Source of the DNA: an uncultured Clostridia bacterium
Lineage (GTDB): Bacteria > Bacillota > Clostridia > Christensenellales > UBA1242
Assembly (NCBI GenBank): GCA_947632645.1
Contig: CANRQB010000005.1
Coordinates: forward strand, 1 to 40,358
Direction: 5' to 3'
Length of the DNA stretch: 40,358 nt
In this document: positions 7,754-15,768 of the stretch, piece after piece
Position numbering within the stretch: the first letter of the stretch is position 1
Layout of the letters: each line of letters opens with the position of its first letter
Notes under the pieces: generated by a model
Told to the model about the DNA's origin: nothing
Databases searched by the model: none
The model's input: only the letters and a program-made list of their open reading frames with translations
Translations under genes and position numbers: made by a program

Positions 7754-8863
7754 GTGCTTAATAATCTTAAATATATCTTGGATATTGGCTCTTCCAAAAT
7801 TAGTTTAATGGCGGTAGCATCCTACGCAAACATGCCAAAAGTTTTTGCCGAGGAGTACGAGCTGTACGATGGCTATATGGATGGCGCTTTTTTAGCAGAA
7901 ACCGAAATAGAACCTATTATATCTCGCCTAATAAATAGCATGGGCGCAAAAATGCGCAAAACAATCAATCAAATATATGTGGGTGTGCCAGCTGAGTTTT
8001 GCAAGTGTGTATGCAAGCGCATCTCGCGCCAGTTTGTAGATTTACACAAGGTGTCGGATGCAGATATTGTAAATTTATTTGAAGCCAACAAGGGTTTTGG
8101 TGATAGCGAAGGTTATGCGGTTATAAACTACAGCGCAATGCAATTTCAACTGGACGATGGGGTAAAAACTCTATCTCCACAGGGCAAAAAAACCAGTTGC
8201 CTTGTTATGGATGCAAGTTTTATTTTGGCAAAGCGCTCGTTTATAAATCTATTTGTGCAAATTTTAAACAGCGCAGGCATTAAGGATGTAGATTTTATCT
8301 CTACCTCGCTTGGCCAAGCAGTTGCGCTAAGTAGGCAACTAGATACAAACAAACCGATTGCAATTGTAGATGTCGGCCACATTTCAACCAGCGTGTGCGT
8401 GTACAAAGGTGAGGGGCTTGCTCTTCTAAGTTCGTTCTCTATGGGCGGCGGGCACATTTCGTCCGACATACTTCAGGTGCTGGGCATGAGCTTTGCCGAG
8501 GCAGAACTTATTAAGCGCAAGGTTATTTTAACCATCGAGTCAGAAAAGAACGAAAACTATCAGGTTTGCTCGCACGGCAGTTTAATTAAAGCACCAATAA
8601 ACATAACCAATCAAATTGTGCGCAGCCGAATAGAAATTATTGCAAAAATTATAGCCAACATTTTAAAGGTGGACGAAATGTTCGATGGCATCCCAGTTTA
8701 TCTAACCGGCGATGGCCTGGCAAACTTTAAAGGCGTTAAGGTGGTTTTTAAAGAGTGCACCGGGCTAGATGTGTACGAATTTAAAATTCCATTAGATAAT
8801 TCTAAAGAAAAGTTTCAAACGTCTAAAATAGGCTTGGCAGCACTAGCCAAAATTGTAGTGTAG
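7754..8863 (+). CDS. ftsA: FtsA-like actin-fold division protein, divergent
   Basis: This is probably the actin-like partner that tethers FtsZ to the membrane. The start is GTG, five bases after GGGGG. It has the actin/Hsp70 layout: phosphate-1 loop LDIGSSKISL near residues 9-18, a phosphate-2-like VDVGHISTSV in the middle, MGGGHISSDIL, and an adenosine-like LTGDGLANFKG. Phosphate-2 is DVGHIST where FtsA normally has DIGGGTT, and the adenosine motif has GDGL for GGGA. The protein ends almost directly after the final SKIGLAALAKI strand, so the usual C-terminal amphipathic membrane-targeting helix is missing. At 369 residues it is shorter than typical FtsA (about 400-440). The ftsZ neighbour supports the call. 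Confidence 0.82.
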   Translation: MLNNLKYILDIGSSKISLMAVASYANMPKVFAEEYELYDGYMDGAFLAETEIEPIISRLINSMGAKMRKTINQIYVGVPAEFCKCVCKRISRQFVDLHKVSDADIVNLFEANKGFGDSEGYAVINYSAMQFQLDDGVKTLSPQGKKTSCLVMDASFILAKRSFINLFVQILNSAGIKDVDFISTSLGQAVALSRQLDTNKPIAIVDVGHISTSVCVYKGEGLALLSSFSMGGGHISSDILQVLGMSFAEAELIKRKVILTIESEKNENYQVCSHGSLIKAPINITNQIVRSRIEIIAKIIANILKVDEMFDGIPVYLTGDGLANFKGVKVVFKECTGLDVYEFKIPLDNSKEKFQTSKIGLAALAKIVV

Positions 8864-8872
8864 GAGGGTATT

Positions 8873-10048
8873 ATGGATTTTAGAAACACAGTTTGCGACA
8901 TCAAAGTTATAGGCGTGGGCGGCGGCGGAAACAACGCCGTTAACAGAATGGTTGCAGCCGGCATACAGGGTTGCAAGTTTATCGCGGTTAACACAGATAA
9001 GCAAGATCTAAACATGTCAAACGCGGACGAAATCATTCAAATCGGTAAAAATCTCACCAAAGGGTTGGGCGCAGGTGCTAATCCAGAGGTTGGCCGTGCC
9101 GCAGCAGAGGAAAGTAGGGATGATTTAATTAAAGCGCTTCAGGGCACAAACCTGTTGTTTATAACTGCCGGCTTAGGCGGTGGCACAGGCAATGGTGCAG
9201 CCCCAGTTATTGCACAAATTGCACGCGAAATGGGCATTTTAACCATTGGTGTTGTAACAAAACCTTTCAAGTTTGAAGGTCCAAAGCGCGCAGCCAATGC
9301 CGAAATGGGAATAAACGAAATGCGCAAGTATGTGGATAGTTTGGTGGTTGTGCCAAACGAAAAATTGTATGCGATACTTAAAAACGATGTGCCATTTATA
9401 GATGCTTTCCGTTATGCAGACGATGTTTTGCGCCAAGCAATTCAGGGTGTAAGCGACCTTATTTCGGTAAGCGGCACAATCAACCTAGATTTTGCCGATG
9501 TCTCCACCATTATGAAGGATAAGGGCATAGCTCACATGGGCATAGGCAAGGGCAGAGGTGCAAACAAAACTATCGATGCAGTTAGGCAAGCGGTAACTAG
9601 CCAACTGCTAGAAACCAGCATAGAAGGCGCAACCGGAATTCTTATTAATGTAACCGGTGGCAAGGATTTAACTTTGTCCGAAGTGTACGAGGCGGTAGAT
9701 TTGGTTAAAGAAGCGGCCGACCCTAACTGCAACATCATTTTTGGTGCTTGCTTTAAAAACGACATAAGTGGAGAAACCGAAATCACAGTTATCGCCACCG
9801 GTTTTGAAGAAAAGGGCAAGCAAAAACAACCCGATGCCGTGCCAGAGTTTAAGGATAATAGGGCAGATTTTAAACCTTTCACCCAGCCAGCAGAGCCTGT
9901 TAAGCCAGCCGAAGAGCCAAAGGCAGAGGAAGCAAAGCCAGAAGATGAGCAGGTTAAAGACACGGTAGAGGACATTTCGTTCAGCAGCAAAAAACCATTT
10001 TTAGATGATGATGATTTGCCACCTTTCTTAAGGAAACTTAAAAAATAA
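8873..10048 (+). CDS. ftsZ: Cell division GTPase FtsZ
   Basis: FtsZ is the tubulin-like GTPase that polymerises into the division ring. The 391 residues carry the N-terminal GVGGGGNNAVNRM, the tubulin signature as GGGTGNG at 102-108, and the T7 synergy loop NLDFADV. An acidic, Pro/Glu/Lys-rich linker (about 315-370) leads to the conserved C-terminal peptide DDLPPFLRKLKK, which binds FtsA and other partners. Residue 107 is Asn where most FtsZ proteins have Thr or Ser. AGGAGG gives a strong ribosome binding site, 9 nt after the ftsA stop. Confidence 0.97.
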   Translation: MDFRNTVCDIKVIGVGGGGNNAVNRMVAAGIQGCKFIAVNTDKQDLNMSNADEIIQIGKNLTKGLGAGANPEVGRAAAEESRDDLIKALQGTNLLFITAGLGGGTGNGAAPVIAQIAREMGILTIGVVTKPFKFEGPKRAANAEMGINEMRKYVDSLVVVPNEKLYAILKNDVPFIDAFRYADDVLRQAIQGVSDLISVSGTINLDFADVSTIMKDKGIAHMGIGKGRGANKTIDAVRQAVTSQLLETSIEGATGILINVTGGKDLTLSEVYEAVDLVKEAADPNCNIIFGACFKNDISGETEITVIATGFEEKGKQKQPDAVPEFKDNRADFKPFTQPAEPVKPAEEPKAEEAKPEDEQVKDTVEDISFSSKKPFLDDDDLPPFLRKLKK

Positions 10049-10139
10049 AAAATTCTAATTTAGTTAAAATTTTGTGTTTTTGGCTAAAATTTAATAAAAA
10101 AACGCAAATTTTAATAAAATTTTTGCAAAAATTATACAT

Positions 10140-10724
10140 ATGACATATAATTTTAATAAAGAAATTTATGATTATGGACATAAGTTTGGCGTGCCAATTT
10201 CACTTAATGACACGCTAACTTTTTTATGCGACACAATAAATAAACATGGCTGCAAACAGGTGCTAGAAATTGGCACGGCAATTGGCTATGGTTCAATTTC
10301 AATTTCGCAAAACACGTGTGCCGAACATATAGACACACTAGAAATTGACCCCGAACGCATTAAAGTTGCAAAAGATTTTTTAACTAAAAACAATGTAAAA
10401 AATGTAACTATTTTTGAAGGCAATGCAATCAACTACCTTAAAACTTGCACCAAAAAGTATGATTTTGTGTACATGGATGGGCCAAAGGGGCAGTATCCCA
10501 ATTATTTGCCATACATTTTAAATCTGCTTAACCCAAATGGCATTTTGATTGCCGATAACCTAAACTTTCACGGCATGGTAACCGGCAAAATTCCAATAAC
10601 CGCCGGCTGCCGCGCTATGGTTAAAGGCTTAAAAAAATATATCGATTTAATAACAACCGATAAAAATCTATCCACCCAAATCCTTCAAATAGGTGATGGC
10701 TTAGGAGTAACAATAAAAAAATAG
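10140..10724 (+). CDS. trmR: SAM-dependent O-methyltransferase, TrmR-like
   Basis: This is a class I methyltransferase of the O-methyltransferase family 3. The 194 residues contain the SAM-binding motif LEIGTAIGYGSISI near 41-54, an acidic LEIDPERI, the metal/substrate region YMDGPKGQYPNYL, and GILIADNLNFHG, a strong family signature. The Bacillus subtilis relative TrmR (YrrM) methylates 5-hydroxyuridine at tRNA position 34. The nearby U32 gene at 11669, similar to the TrhP enzymes that make this hydroxyuridine, supports the same role here. No ribosome binding site precedes the ATG. A small-molecule O-methyltransferase remains possible. Confidence 0.75.
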   Translation: MTYNFNKEIYDYGHKFGVPISLNDTLTFLCDTINKHGCKQVLEIGTAIGYGSISISQNTCAEHIDTLEIDPERIKVAKDFLTKNNVKNVTIFEGNAINYLKTCTKKYDFVYMDGPKGQYPNYLPYILNLLNPNGILIADNLNFHGMVTGKIPITAGCRAMVKGLKKYIDLITTDKNLSTQILQIGDGLGVTIKK

Positions 10725-10757
10725 GGCAAAATTTTAAGCCCCATTTTTTAAAAGTAA
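10723..10757 (+). terminator. Probable terminator after the methyltransferase
   Basis: GGGC pairs with GCCC across an A/T-rich loop that could itself pair in part, followed by a run of T. The stem is short, so confidence is moderate. Confidence 0.45.
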
Positions 10758-10828
10758 ATAAAAAAAGGCAGTTAAAACTTAATCAAATTTTATTGTATTA
10801 AATTATAATTACAACTTTAAAATCAATA

Positions 10829-10852
10829 AAAAAAGGGCAGTTAAACTGCCTA
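10829..10852 (-). terminator. Terminator of the minus-strand small-gene pair
   Basis: GGCAGT and ACTGCC form a 6-bp hairpin. On the minus strand it is followed by a T-tract (A-run on the plus strand, from about 10827). A similar A-run-GGCAGTTAAA block occurs near 10760, so the motif is partly repeated. Confidence 0.6.
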
Positions 10853-11171
10853 ATTTAAATATGCCATAACATCATCAATCTGCGATTGCATGTAATTTTT
10901 TAAATCTTCTTTGTAGGTTTTAAATTTTTTGTTTAAAAATTTTCGCCATTTTTTTAATATAAAATCGTCAAAGTCGGGTGGTGTGGCACTATTTCTACCC
11001 AATGTAATATCATAATCGGTTAAAGTTATTTTAACATTTGTGTATAAATCAACTAGCATACTATTATCATCTTTAAACATGCAGTCAAAAGCAGTGTAAC
11101 ATAAATGATTAAATACCAAATTCTCCTATATCTGCTTTGGTTAACTGGCTTGTGTATTTGGTTTCTATCAT
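10850..11171 (-). pseudogene. Frameshifted paralog of the neighbouring small gene
   Basis: A strong ribosome binding site (AAGGAGA, minus strand) and ATG at 11171 begin MIETKYTSQLTKADIGEFGI, then hit a stop at 11109. The continuation lies in another frame, from about 11119 to 10850 (89 residues from a TTG). The first part matches the upstream neighbour (KYTSQLTKADIGEF against KYIGMLTDAEINTF). The C-terminal part also matches (WRKF...YKEDL against WRRF...YDPRF). A +1 shift at the TTT-G near 11118 would join them. It is therefore a recent duplicate broken by one indel, or a gene read by frameshifting. Function unknown. Confidence 0.6.
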
Positions 11172-11188
11172 AATTTCTCCTTTTAAAA

Positions 11189-11557
11189 TTATTTTTTAGC
11201 AACGTCTTGTTTACTTAAATATACATTTAAATCATCTAAATAATCTGCAAAACGTGGGTCGTATTTTGCTTTAAGCACCATAAATCTGCGCCATTCAGTT
11301 GTCAACCAAGTTTTTAAATTATCAGTGTCATTTTCTTGTGCTGAATTATTATATACATGCTCGCATTCAAAATCGTTAAAGTAAAATTCTTCGTAATGGA
11401 TAATATCATAATATTTAATGCATATTTTACCCAGTTTATCACGCTCAATACTGCATTTGTTACCACTTCTGTCAATCAAATCGCATTTTGTGCGCGCAAA
11501 TGTATTAATTTCCGCATCGGTTAGCATGCCTATATATTTTTTGTTTAATTTTTCCAT
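11189..11557 (-). CDS. Small hypothetical protein
   Basis: A 122-residue soluble protein, acidic in its middle part, with no signal peptide, membrane segment or motif that I recognise. Two Cys lie in KCDLIDRSGNKC and one further on, but no clear metal site. AGGAGG precedes the ATG, and a good minus-strand promoter lies at 11588-11615. Its codons are more AT-rich than those of the housekeeping neighbours. It is followed by a damaged paralog in the same orientation. The pair separates the TrmR-like and TrhP-like genes, suggesting insertion of foreign DNA between them. Confidence 0.65.
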   Translation of the reverse strand: MEKLNKKYIGMLTDAEINTFARTKCDLIDRSGNKCSIERDKLGKICIKYYDIIHYEEFYFNDFECEHVYNNSAQENDTDNLKTWLTTEWRRFMVLKAKYDPRFADYLDDLNVYLSKQDVAKK

Positions 11558-11587
11558 AATTTCCTCCTAACTAATTTAATCATGAAC

Positions 11588-11615
11588 ATTATATCACATA
11601 TTCAAAATTTGTCAA
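11588..11615 (-). promoter_or_regulatory. Promoter of the minus-strand small-gene pair
   Basis: On the minus strand, TTGACA (11615-11610) and TATAAT (11593-11588) are separated by 16 nt, with TGA directly before the -10. It is divergent from the U32 gene promoter about 20 bp away. Confidence 0.8.
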
Positions 11616-11633
11616 TATCCAATTTAAAATTAG

Positions 11634-11662
11634 TTGAAATTTTTGTTTAGGTGTGGTATAAT
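11634..11662 (+). promoter_or_regulatory. Promoter of U32 gene, predicts a leaderless mRNA
   Basis: TTGAAA (11634-11639), a 17-nt spacer ending in TGG and TATAAT (11657-11662) form a near-consensus promoter with an extended -10. The -10 ends only 6 nt before the ATG at 11669, so transcription should begin at or next to the A of the start codon. Confidence 0.8.
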
Positions 11663-11668
11663 ATTCGC

Positions 11669-12871
11669 ATGGAATTATTAGCGCCGGTAGGCGATAAAAG
11701 CAAACTGATTATAGCAATAGAGTACGGGGCGGATGCGGTTTATTTGGCATCCACTCGTTTTGGTTTGCGCACCTATGCTGGCAATTTTGAGTTGGACGAA
11801 CTTAAATGGGCGGTGGAATACGCGCATGCACATAATGTTAAGGTGTATGTAACTGTAAACATCATCCCGCACGAGCACGATTTGGCCGACTTGCCCGAGT
11901 ATATAAAAAACTTATATAAATTTAAGGTGGATGCGGTTATCTGTGCTGATTTAGGTGTAATTTCAATTGTAAAAAAGGTGGCACCAAAACTTGCAATCCA
12001 TGTAAGCACGCAAGCAAACGTAACCAATTCTGCCGCTGCAATGGTGTATGTAAAAATGGGGGTTAAGCGCATTATTTTGGCGCGCGAAATGTCGCTTGAT
12101 GAAATTATAATTTTGCGCAAATCCATCCCAGAGACAGTTGAATTAGAGGCATTTTGTCATGGCGCGATGTGCATAAGTTACTCGGGCAGATGTTTGCTTA
12201 GCAACTTCTTCACCGGGCGGGATGCAAACTGTGGAGCGTGCGTGCAAGCATGCCGGTGGGGGTATACCATAAAAGAGGTTAGCCGCAATGAAGAGTACCC
12301 TATAGAAGAGGATACCCACGGGACCTATATTTTAAACAGCAAAGATATGTGCATGATAGATTATCTGGATAAGTTGCAAGCGGCAGGTATAACTTCAATT
12401 AAAATTGAGGGCAGAATGAAAACCGAATATTATGTTGCCAACATTGTAAATGCGTATAGGATGGCACTAAATTATTTAGCCACGCACAAAACCTACAAAC
12501 TGCCCGCAAAAATTAAAGACGAAGTGTACAAATCCAGCCATAGGGACTATTCAACCGGTTTCTATTTCAACAGCCCAAAACAAACACTAGAAACCAGCAC
12601 ACCAACCGCGAGTTATGATTTTGTGGCTGTGGTGCTTGAAGACACCAAAAACGGCTTAACAAAAATTGAAATGCGCAACCGTTTCAAAAAAGAGCCGCTT
12701 GAATTGTTGTCTAAATACAAAAATAATGCTATAATAAACATTGAAGCAATTTTTGATGAGGATATGCAACCACTAGATGAGTGCAAAATTCCAAAACAGG
12801 TTGTGTTTGTAAAAACCAACAAGCCATTAAAACGCTATGAAATTTTAAGGCGCAAAAAAGTGCAGAATTAA
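11669..12871 (+). CDS. U32 family protein, TrhP-like tRNA hydroxylation enzyme
   Basis: U32 'peptidases' of this type include TrhP/YrrN-YrrO, iron-sulfur proteins that form 5-hydroxyuridine at tRNA position 34 using prephenate. The start at 11669 gives 400 residues beginning MELLAPVGDKSK, as usual for the family. An upstream ATG at 11651 lies within the promoter and is rejected. The U32 signature EAFCHGAMCISYSGRCLLS is present, followed by the cysteines of DANCGACVQACRWGY, which could hold a cluster. C-terminal residues after about 310 are less conserved. There is no ribosome binding site; the mRNA is predicted to be leaderless. The TrmR-like gene nearby supports the tRNA role. Confidence 0.85.
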   Translation: MELLAPVGDKSKLIIAIEYGADAVYLASTRFGLRTYAGNFELDELKWAVEYAHAHNVKVYVTVNIIPHEHDLADLPEYIKNLYKFKVDAVICADLGVISIVKKVAPKLAIHVSTQANVTNSAAAMVYVKMGVKRIILAREMSLDEIIILRKSIPETVELEAFCHGAMCISYSGRCLLSNFFTGRDANCGACVQACRWGYTIKEVSRNEEYPIEEDTHGTYILNSKDMCMIDYLDKLQAAGITSIKIEGRMKTEYYVANIVNAYRMALNYLATHKTYKLPAKIKDEVYKSSHRDYSTGFYFNSPKQTLETSTPTASYDFVAVVLEDTKNGLTKIEMRNRFKKEPLELLSKYKNNAIINIEAIFDEDMQPLDECKIPKQVVFVKTNKPLKRYEILRRKKVQN

Positions 12872-12999
12872 AAAATTTTTAAAAAATTTGCCAAAAAAAA
12901 TGAAAAAAACGCAGAAAAATTGAAATTTTTATTAAATTTTCAAAATTGTCAGCCAAATTTTAATTACCGCAAAAATAAAAATAGGAGAAAGCATAAAAA

Positions 13000-13893
13000 A
13001 TGAAAAACAGTGCAAAAAGCGTGTTAGTAATTTACAACCCAGGCGCAAAACGGGGCAAAATAGAGGAAATTATCCCCAACATAAAAAAGCGCCTTTCTTT
13101 GCGCTATTCTCCGGTTGATTTTATGGCGGGGCAAACCGCAAATGGTGCGGAAGAATTAGCGGCTCAATATGCGGACAAATATGACATAATTGTTTCTTGC
13201 GGTGGGGATGGCACACTGCACCAAGTGGTTAATGGCGTGGCAAAAAGTGGGCATAGTCCGCTTATTGGCATCCTTCCTTTTGGCACGTGCAATGATGTTT
13301 CACGCACGCTTAACATTCCTAAAAAACTGGATAAGGCCATAGATTGCATCTTGCGCCTTAACACCACCAAATATGACGTTATGTTTGATGGAACAAACTA
13401 CATTTCTTATTCGCTTGCCGCCGGCTATTTCACGCCAGTAAGTTTTTCCGCATCCAGCGCACTAAAACGCCGCTTTGGCAGATTTGCCTATGTTTTGTAT
13501 GCGTTTAAAATTTTGTTTAAATCCAAATTTATGCCCATGACAATCACTTTTGGTGAGGAAAAATATAATGGCAAAGTTGCCTTCATTTTGCTTATGAATG
13601 GCACCAGCGTGGCGGGCTTTAAACTCAACAAAGGGGAGGACCTTGCCAACAACAGCGTAAAATTGGTGGTGATTAAGGGCGCTAACCCATTTGCCACTTT
13701 CTTTAGGTTTTTAAAATTGTTTATGTTTGGCATTAAAGCGGTTAAAAAAAGCAAACAAGTTATTGTTGCCGATATAAGCGAGTGCGAAATTAAAAACCCA
13801 TCCAACGAGGCGTTTGCAGTTGACGGCGAGCGCGAAGAATTTTTAAAGAAAACCATAACCGTCACCAACCAAATAACCTTTATAACCAAGTAA
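13000..13893 (+). CDS. Diacylglycerol/lipid kinase, YegS/BmrU-like
   Basis: A soluble lipid kinase of the DagK catalytic family, likely phosphorylating diacylglycerol or a related lipid at the membrane surface and so recycling it into phosphatidate. The 297 residues show VIYNPGAKRGK at the N-terminus, the nucleotide-binding GGDGTLHQVVNG at 68-79, and the FGTCNDVSRTL segment; the C-terminal beta domain contains AFAVDGERE. GGAG upstream of the ATG is the ribosome binding site. A strong terminator follows, so it is probably transcribed alone. The substrate cannot be fixed from sequence; sphingosine or ceramide kinase-like variants exist in the family. Confidence 0.9.
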   Translation: MKNSAKSVLVIYNPGAKRGKIEEIIPNIKKRLSLRYSPVDFMAGQTANGAEELAAQYADKYDIIVSCGGDGTLHQVVNGVAKSGHSPLIGILPFGTCNDVSRTLNIPKKLDKAIDCILRLNTTKYDVMFDGTNYISYSLAAGYFTPVSFSASSALKRRFGRFAYVLYAFKILFKSKFMPMTITFGEEKYNGKVAFILLMNGTSVAGFKLNKGEDLANNSVKLVVIKGANPFATFFRFLKLFMFGIKAVKKSKQVIVADISECEIKNPSNEAFAVDGEREEFLKKTITVTNQITFITK

Positions 13894-13912
13894 GCCCCGC
13901 GGCTTATTTTTT
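13891..13912 (+). terminator. Intrinsic terminator after the lipid kinase gene
   Basis: TAAGCC (13891-13896) and GGCTTA (13901-13906) form a 6-bp stem with a CCGC loop, followed by six T. The stem includes the stop codon. Confidence 0.75.
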
Positions 13913-13922
13913 ATTAATTTTA

Positions 13923-13951
13923 TTGACATTTTTGCTTGATTATGATAAAAT
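13923..13951 (+). promoter_or_regulatory. Promoter of the 589-residue unknown, predicts a leaderless mRNA
   Basis: A perfect TTGACA (13923-13928), 17-nt spacer and TAAAAT (13946-13951) preceded by TGA. The -10 ends 6 nt before the ATG at 13958. Confidence 0.78.
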
Positions 13952-13957
13952 ATTTAT

Positions 13958-15727
13958 ATGAATAAATTGGATGTTGTTTTAAAGTTAATAGAAAAATTAA
14001 ATAGTTCTAAAAACAATATTATAAATTTATCACAAGCCGACTATGAGATTTTACAAAGTTTACAAAATTTTACTGAGGCGGATTTTGTTTCGGATGAGAT
14101 TTATATAAATTTTTGCAATAATTTTTTTAGTTTAGATAAAAAGTTGATTTATTTTAACGAAAGGCCAGTGCATCCATTTGAATTTTTACCAATTTTAAAT
14201 GACGGCAAAATTTTTTATCAGATAATTTTTAACAAGCTTAAAAACGAAACTACAAATTATAAAATTATCTCACTTCTTAATCTCATTCCATCTAAGGTGG
14301 TTTACAAGCATATAGACGAGTTGCGCCCAATAATTTTGCAATCAATTCATGATAGCAATGGTTTAAGTTCATCAATATTAGAGCATCCCGCAGTTAAAAA
14401 CGACGAAATTTTGTCAAACATTTTAAGTTATATAAACGGTGAAAAACGAATTGCAAATTTTTACGCTATTATAAAAAATATTGATGATTTAACAAAAATT
14501 GATGAAGTTATTTTTAATGCAACTGCAAAATATTATGATGAAAAGTTAAAACAAGCCAGCGAACATAATAATTTGCAAGCCATTAGACATGCAATTATTG
14601 ATAGATTTTTTGATGTGGCGGATTATGGTAGATTTAGAGAGATTGAAAATTTTGTATCTATGGTGGAAGAACAACCAAAAATTTTAACTCCAAATTTAAA
14701 GGAAATTTACAATTTAATAATAAACATTTTATACTGTACAGACAAAAATAAACTTATTAAAATTTATAACAATTTGTCAAAGAAAAACGTTAGATTTGGT
14801 GATATTTTAAATAAGGTTATAAACAAAAACAAGCAACAACTAAAAGCGCAATATCCAGCCGCACTTAACCAAACATTTGCACCACAAAAAACAAAAGATG
14901 GGGTGGATGTTGTAGATATTACAGATGAAAAATTTTTGTTATTAATTCACAACACACAAGCAAGTGTAACTGGGAGAAAATCTATTGATAGGCCAGACCA
15001 GTTTGCCCAGCAAAACATAAATGCAAACACAATTTCATGTTCGGTAATTTCTAATGATATGTTAACTATTGCAAAACATCACGGAAAACATTTAATTTAT
15101 GGTTTTAAAAATATTGATGAAAATGATATTTACACCATGGCAGATAGAGATGCACAAATAGATTGGACTGCTTGCGAGGGCAAATTGCCTTTTGCTGAAA
15201 ATGAGTTTTGGCACACCCCCGAGCAACTGCCGCTAAACACCAAATTTACCTATAACGAAGTGGTTATTTGGCGCAAAACTGGTAATAAAAACAAAACGCC
15301 AGATTATATTGTTGCTTTTGATGAGATAGGTGATGAGGAAATTCGCCACGCCAAATATTACAACATTCCAATTTATTTTATAGACAAGAAAAAATTGTAT
15401 GATAAAAACATTTCATCACTTTTAAAAGAGCTTTCTGTTTTACGCAAAAAAAGTTCGCTTAATTTAAAAGAGATTGACGAATTTTACAAAAAATTTCTTG
15501 TAACTATAAGCAGTTTGCTGCAAGAAGATTGTGATTTTAGTGATTTTATTTCACTAGAACAAATTAAAAAATGCTATGAAATTTTAATGAATTTAATTGA
15601 CGCAAACAAAACGAAAAATCAACTTTTTGGCGAACATTTAATTGAAATTTTGCAAGCGGATTACAAACAATTATGTGATGTAATAATAAGAAAACAAGAA
15701 TTAGCAAATAAAACAACAAAAAAATAA
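13958..15727 (+). CDS. Large hypothetical protein with conserved-looking C-terminal domain
   Basis: A 589-residue soluble protein of unknown function, with no signal peptide or membrane segments. The N-terminal 300 residues are helical, AT-codon-rich and look like a solenoid or scaffold. From about 314 to 480 there is a compact mixed domain. It includes CSVISNDMLTIAKHHGKHL, YNEVVIWRKTGNKNKTPDY and IVAFDEIGDEEIRHAKYYN, ending in IPIYFIDKKKLYD. This part reads like an enzyme or ligand-binding domain, and I have the impression of similar stretches in other gut Firmicutes proteins, but I cannot name a family. The tail (500-589) is helical. Base composition is more AT-rich than in flanking dagK-like and feoB, which suggests transfer or relaxed selection. 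No ribosome binding site. Confidence 0.75.
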   Translation: MNKLDVVLKLIEKLNSSKNNIINLSQADYEILQSLQNFTEADFVSDEIYINFCNNFFSLDKKLIYFNERPVHPFEFLPILNDGKIFYQIIFNKLKNETTNYKIISLLNLIPSKVVYKHIDELRPIILQSIHDSNGLSSSILEHPAVKNDEILSNILSYINGEKRIANFYAIIKNIDDLTKIDEVIFNATAKYYDEKLKQASEHNNLQAIRHAIIDRFFDVADYGRFREIENFVSMVEEQPKILTPNLKEIYNLIINILYCTDKNKLIKIYNNLSKKNVRFGDILNKVINKNKQQLKAQYPAALNQTFAPQKTKDGVDVVDITDEKFLLLIHNTQASVTGRKSIDRPDQFAQQNINANTISCSVISNDMLTIAKHHGKHLIYGFKNIDENDIYTMADRDAQIDWTACEGKLPFAENEFWHTPEQLPLNTKFTYNEVVIWRKTGNKNKTPDYIVAFDEIGDEEIRHAKYYNIPIYFIDKKKLYDKNISSLLKELSVLRKKSSLNLKEIDEFYKKFLVTISSLLQEDCDFSDFISLEQIKKCYEILMNLIDANKTKNQLFGEHLIEILQADYKQLCDVIIRKQELANKTTKK

Positions 15728-15768
15728 TTTTTTGGCATTTAAAATTTGTGGACAGCATATGTTAGTTT

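Noticed and set aside
9532..9990. Long frame antisense to ftsZ
   Set aside because: It is a mirror of the biased ftsZ codons, with no promoter or ribosome binding site; the same applies to other antisense frames, such as 2082-2570 in mraY.
11651..11668. Upstream start adding six residues to the U32 gene
   Set aside because: The extra codons coincide with the promoter -10 region, and the family begins MELLAPVGD at 11669.
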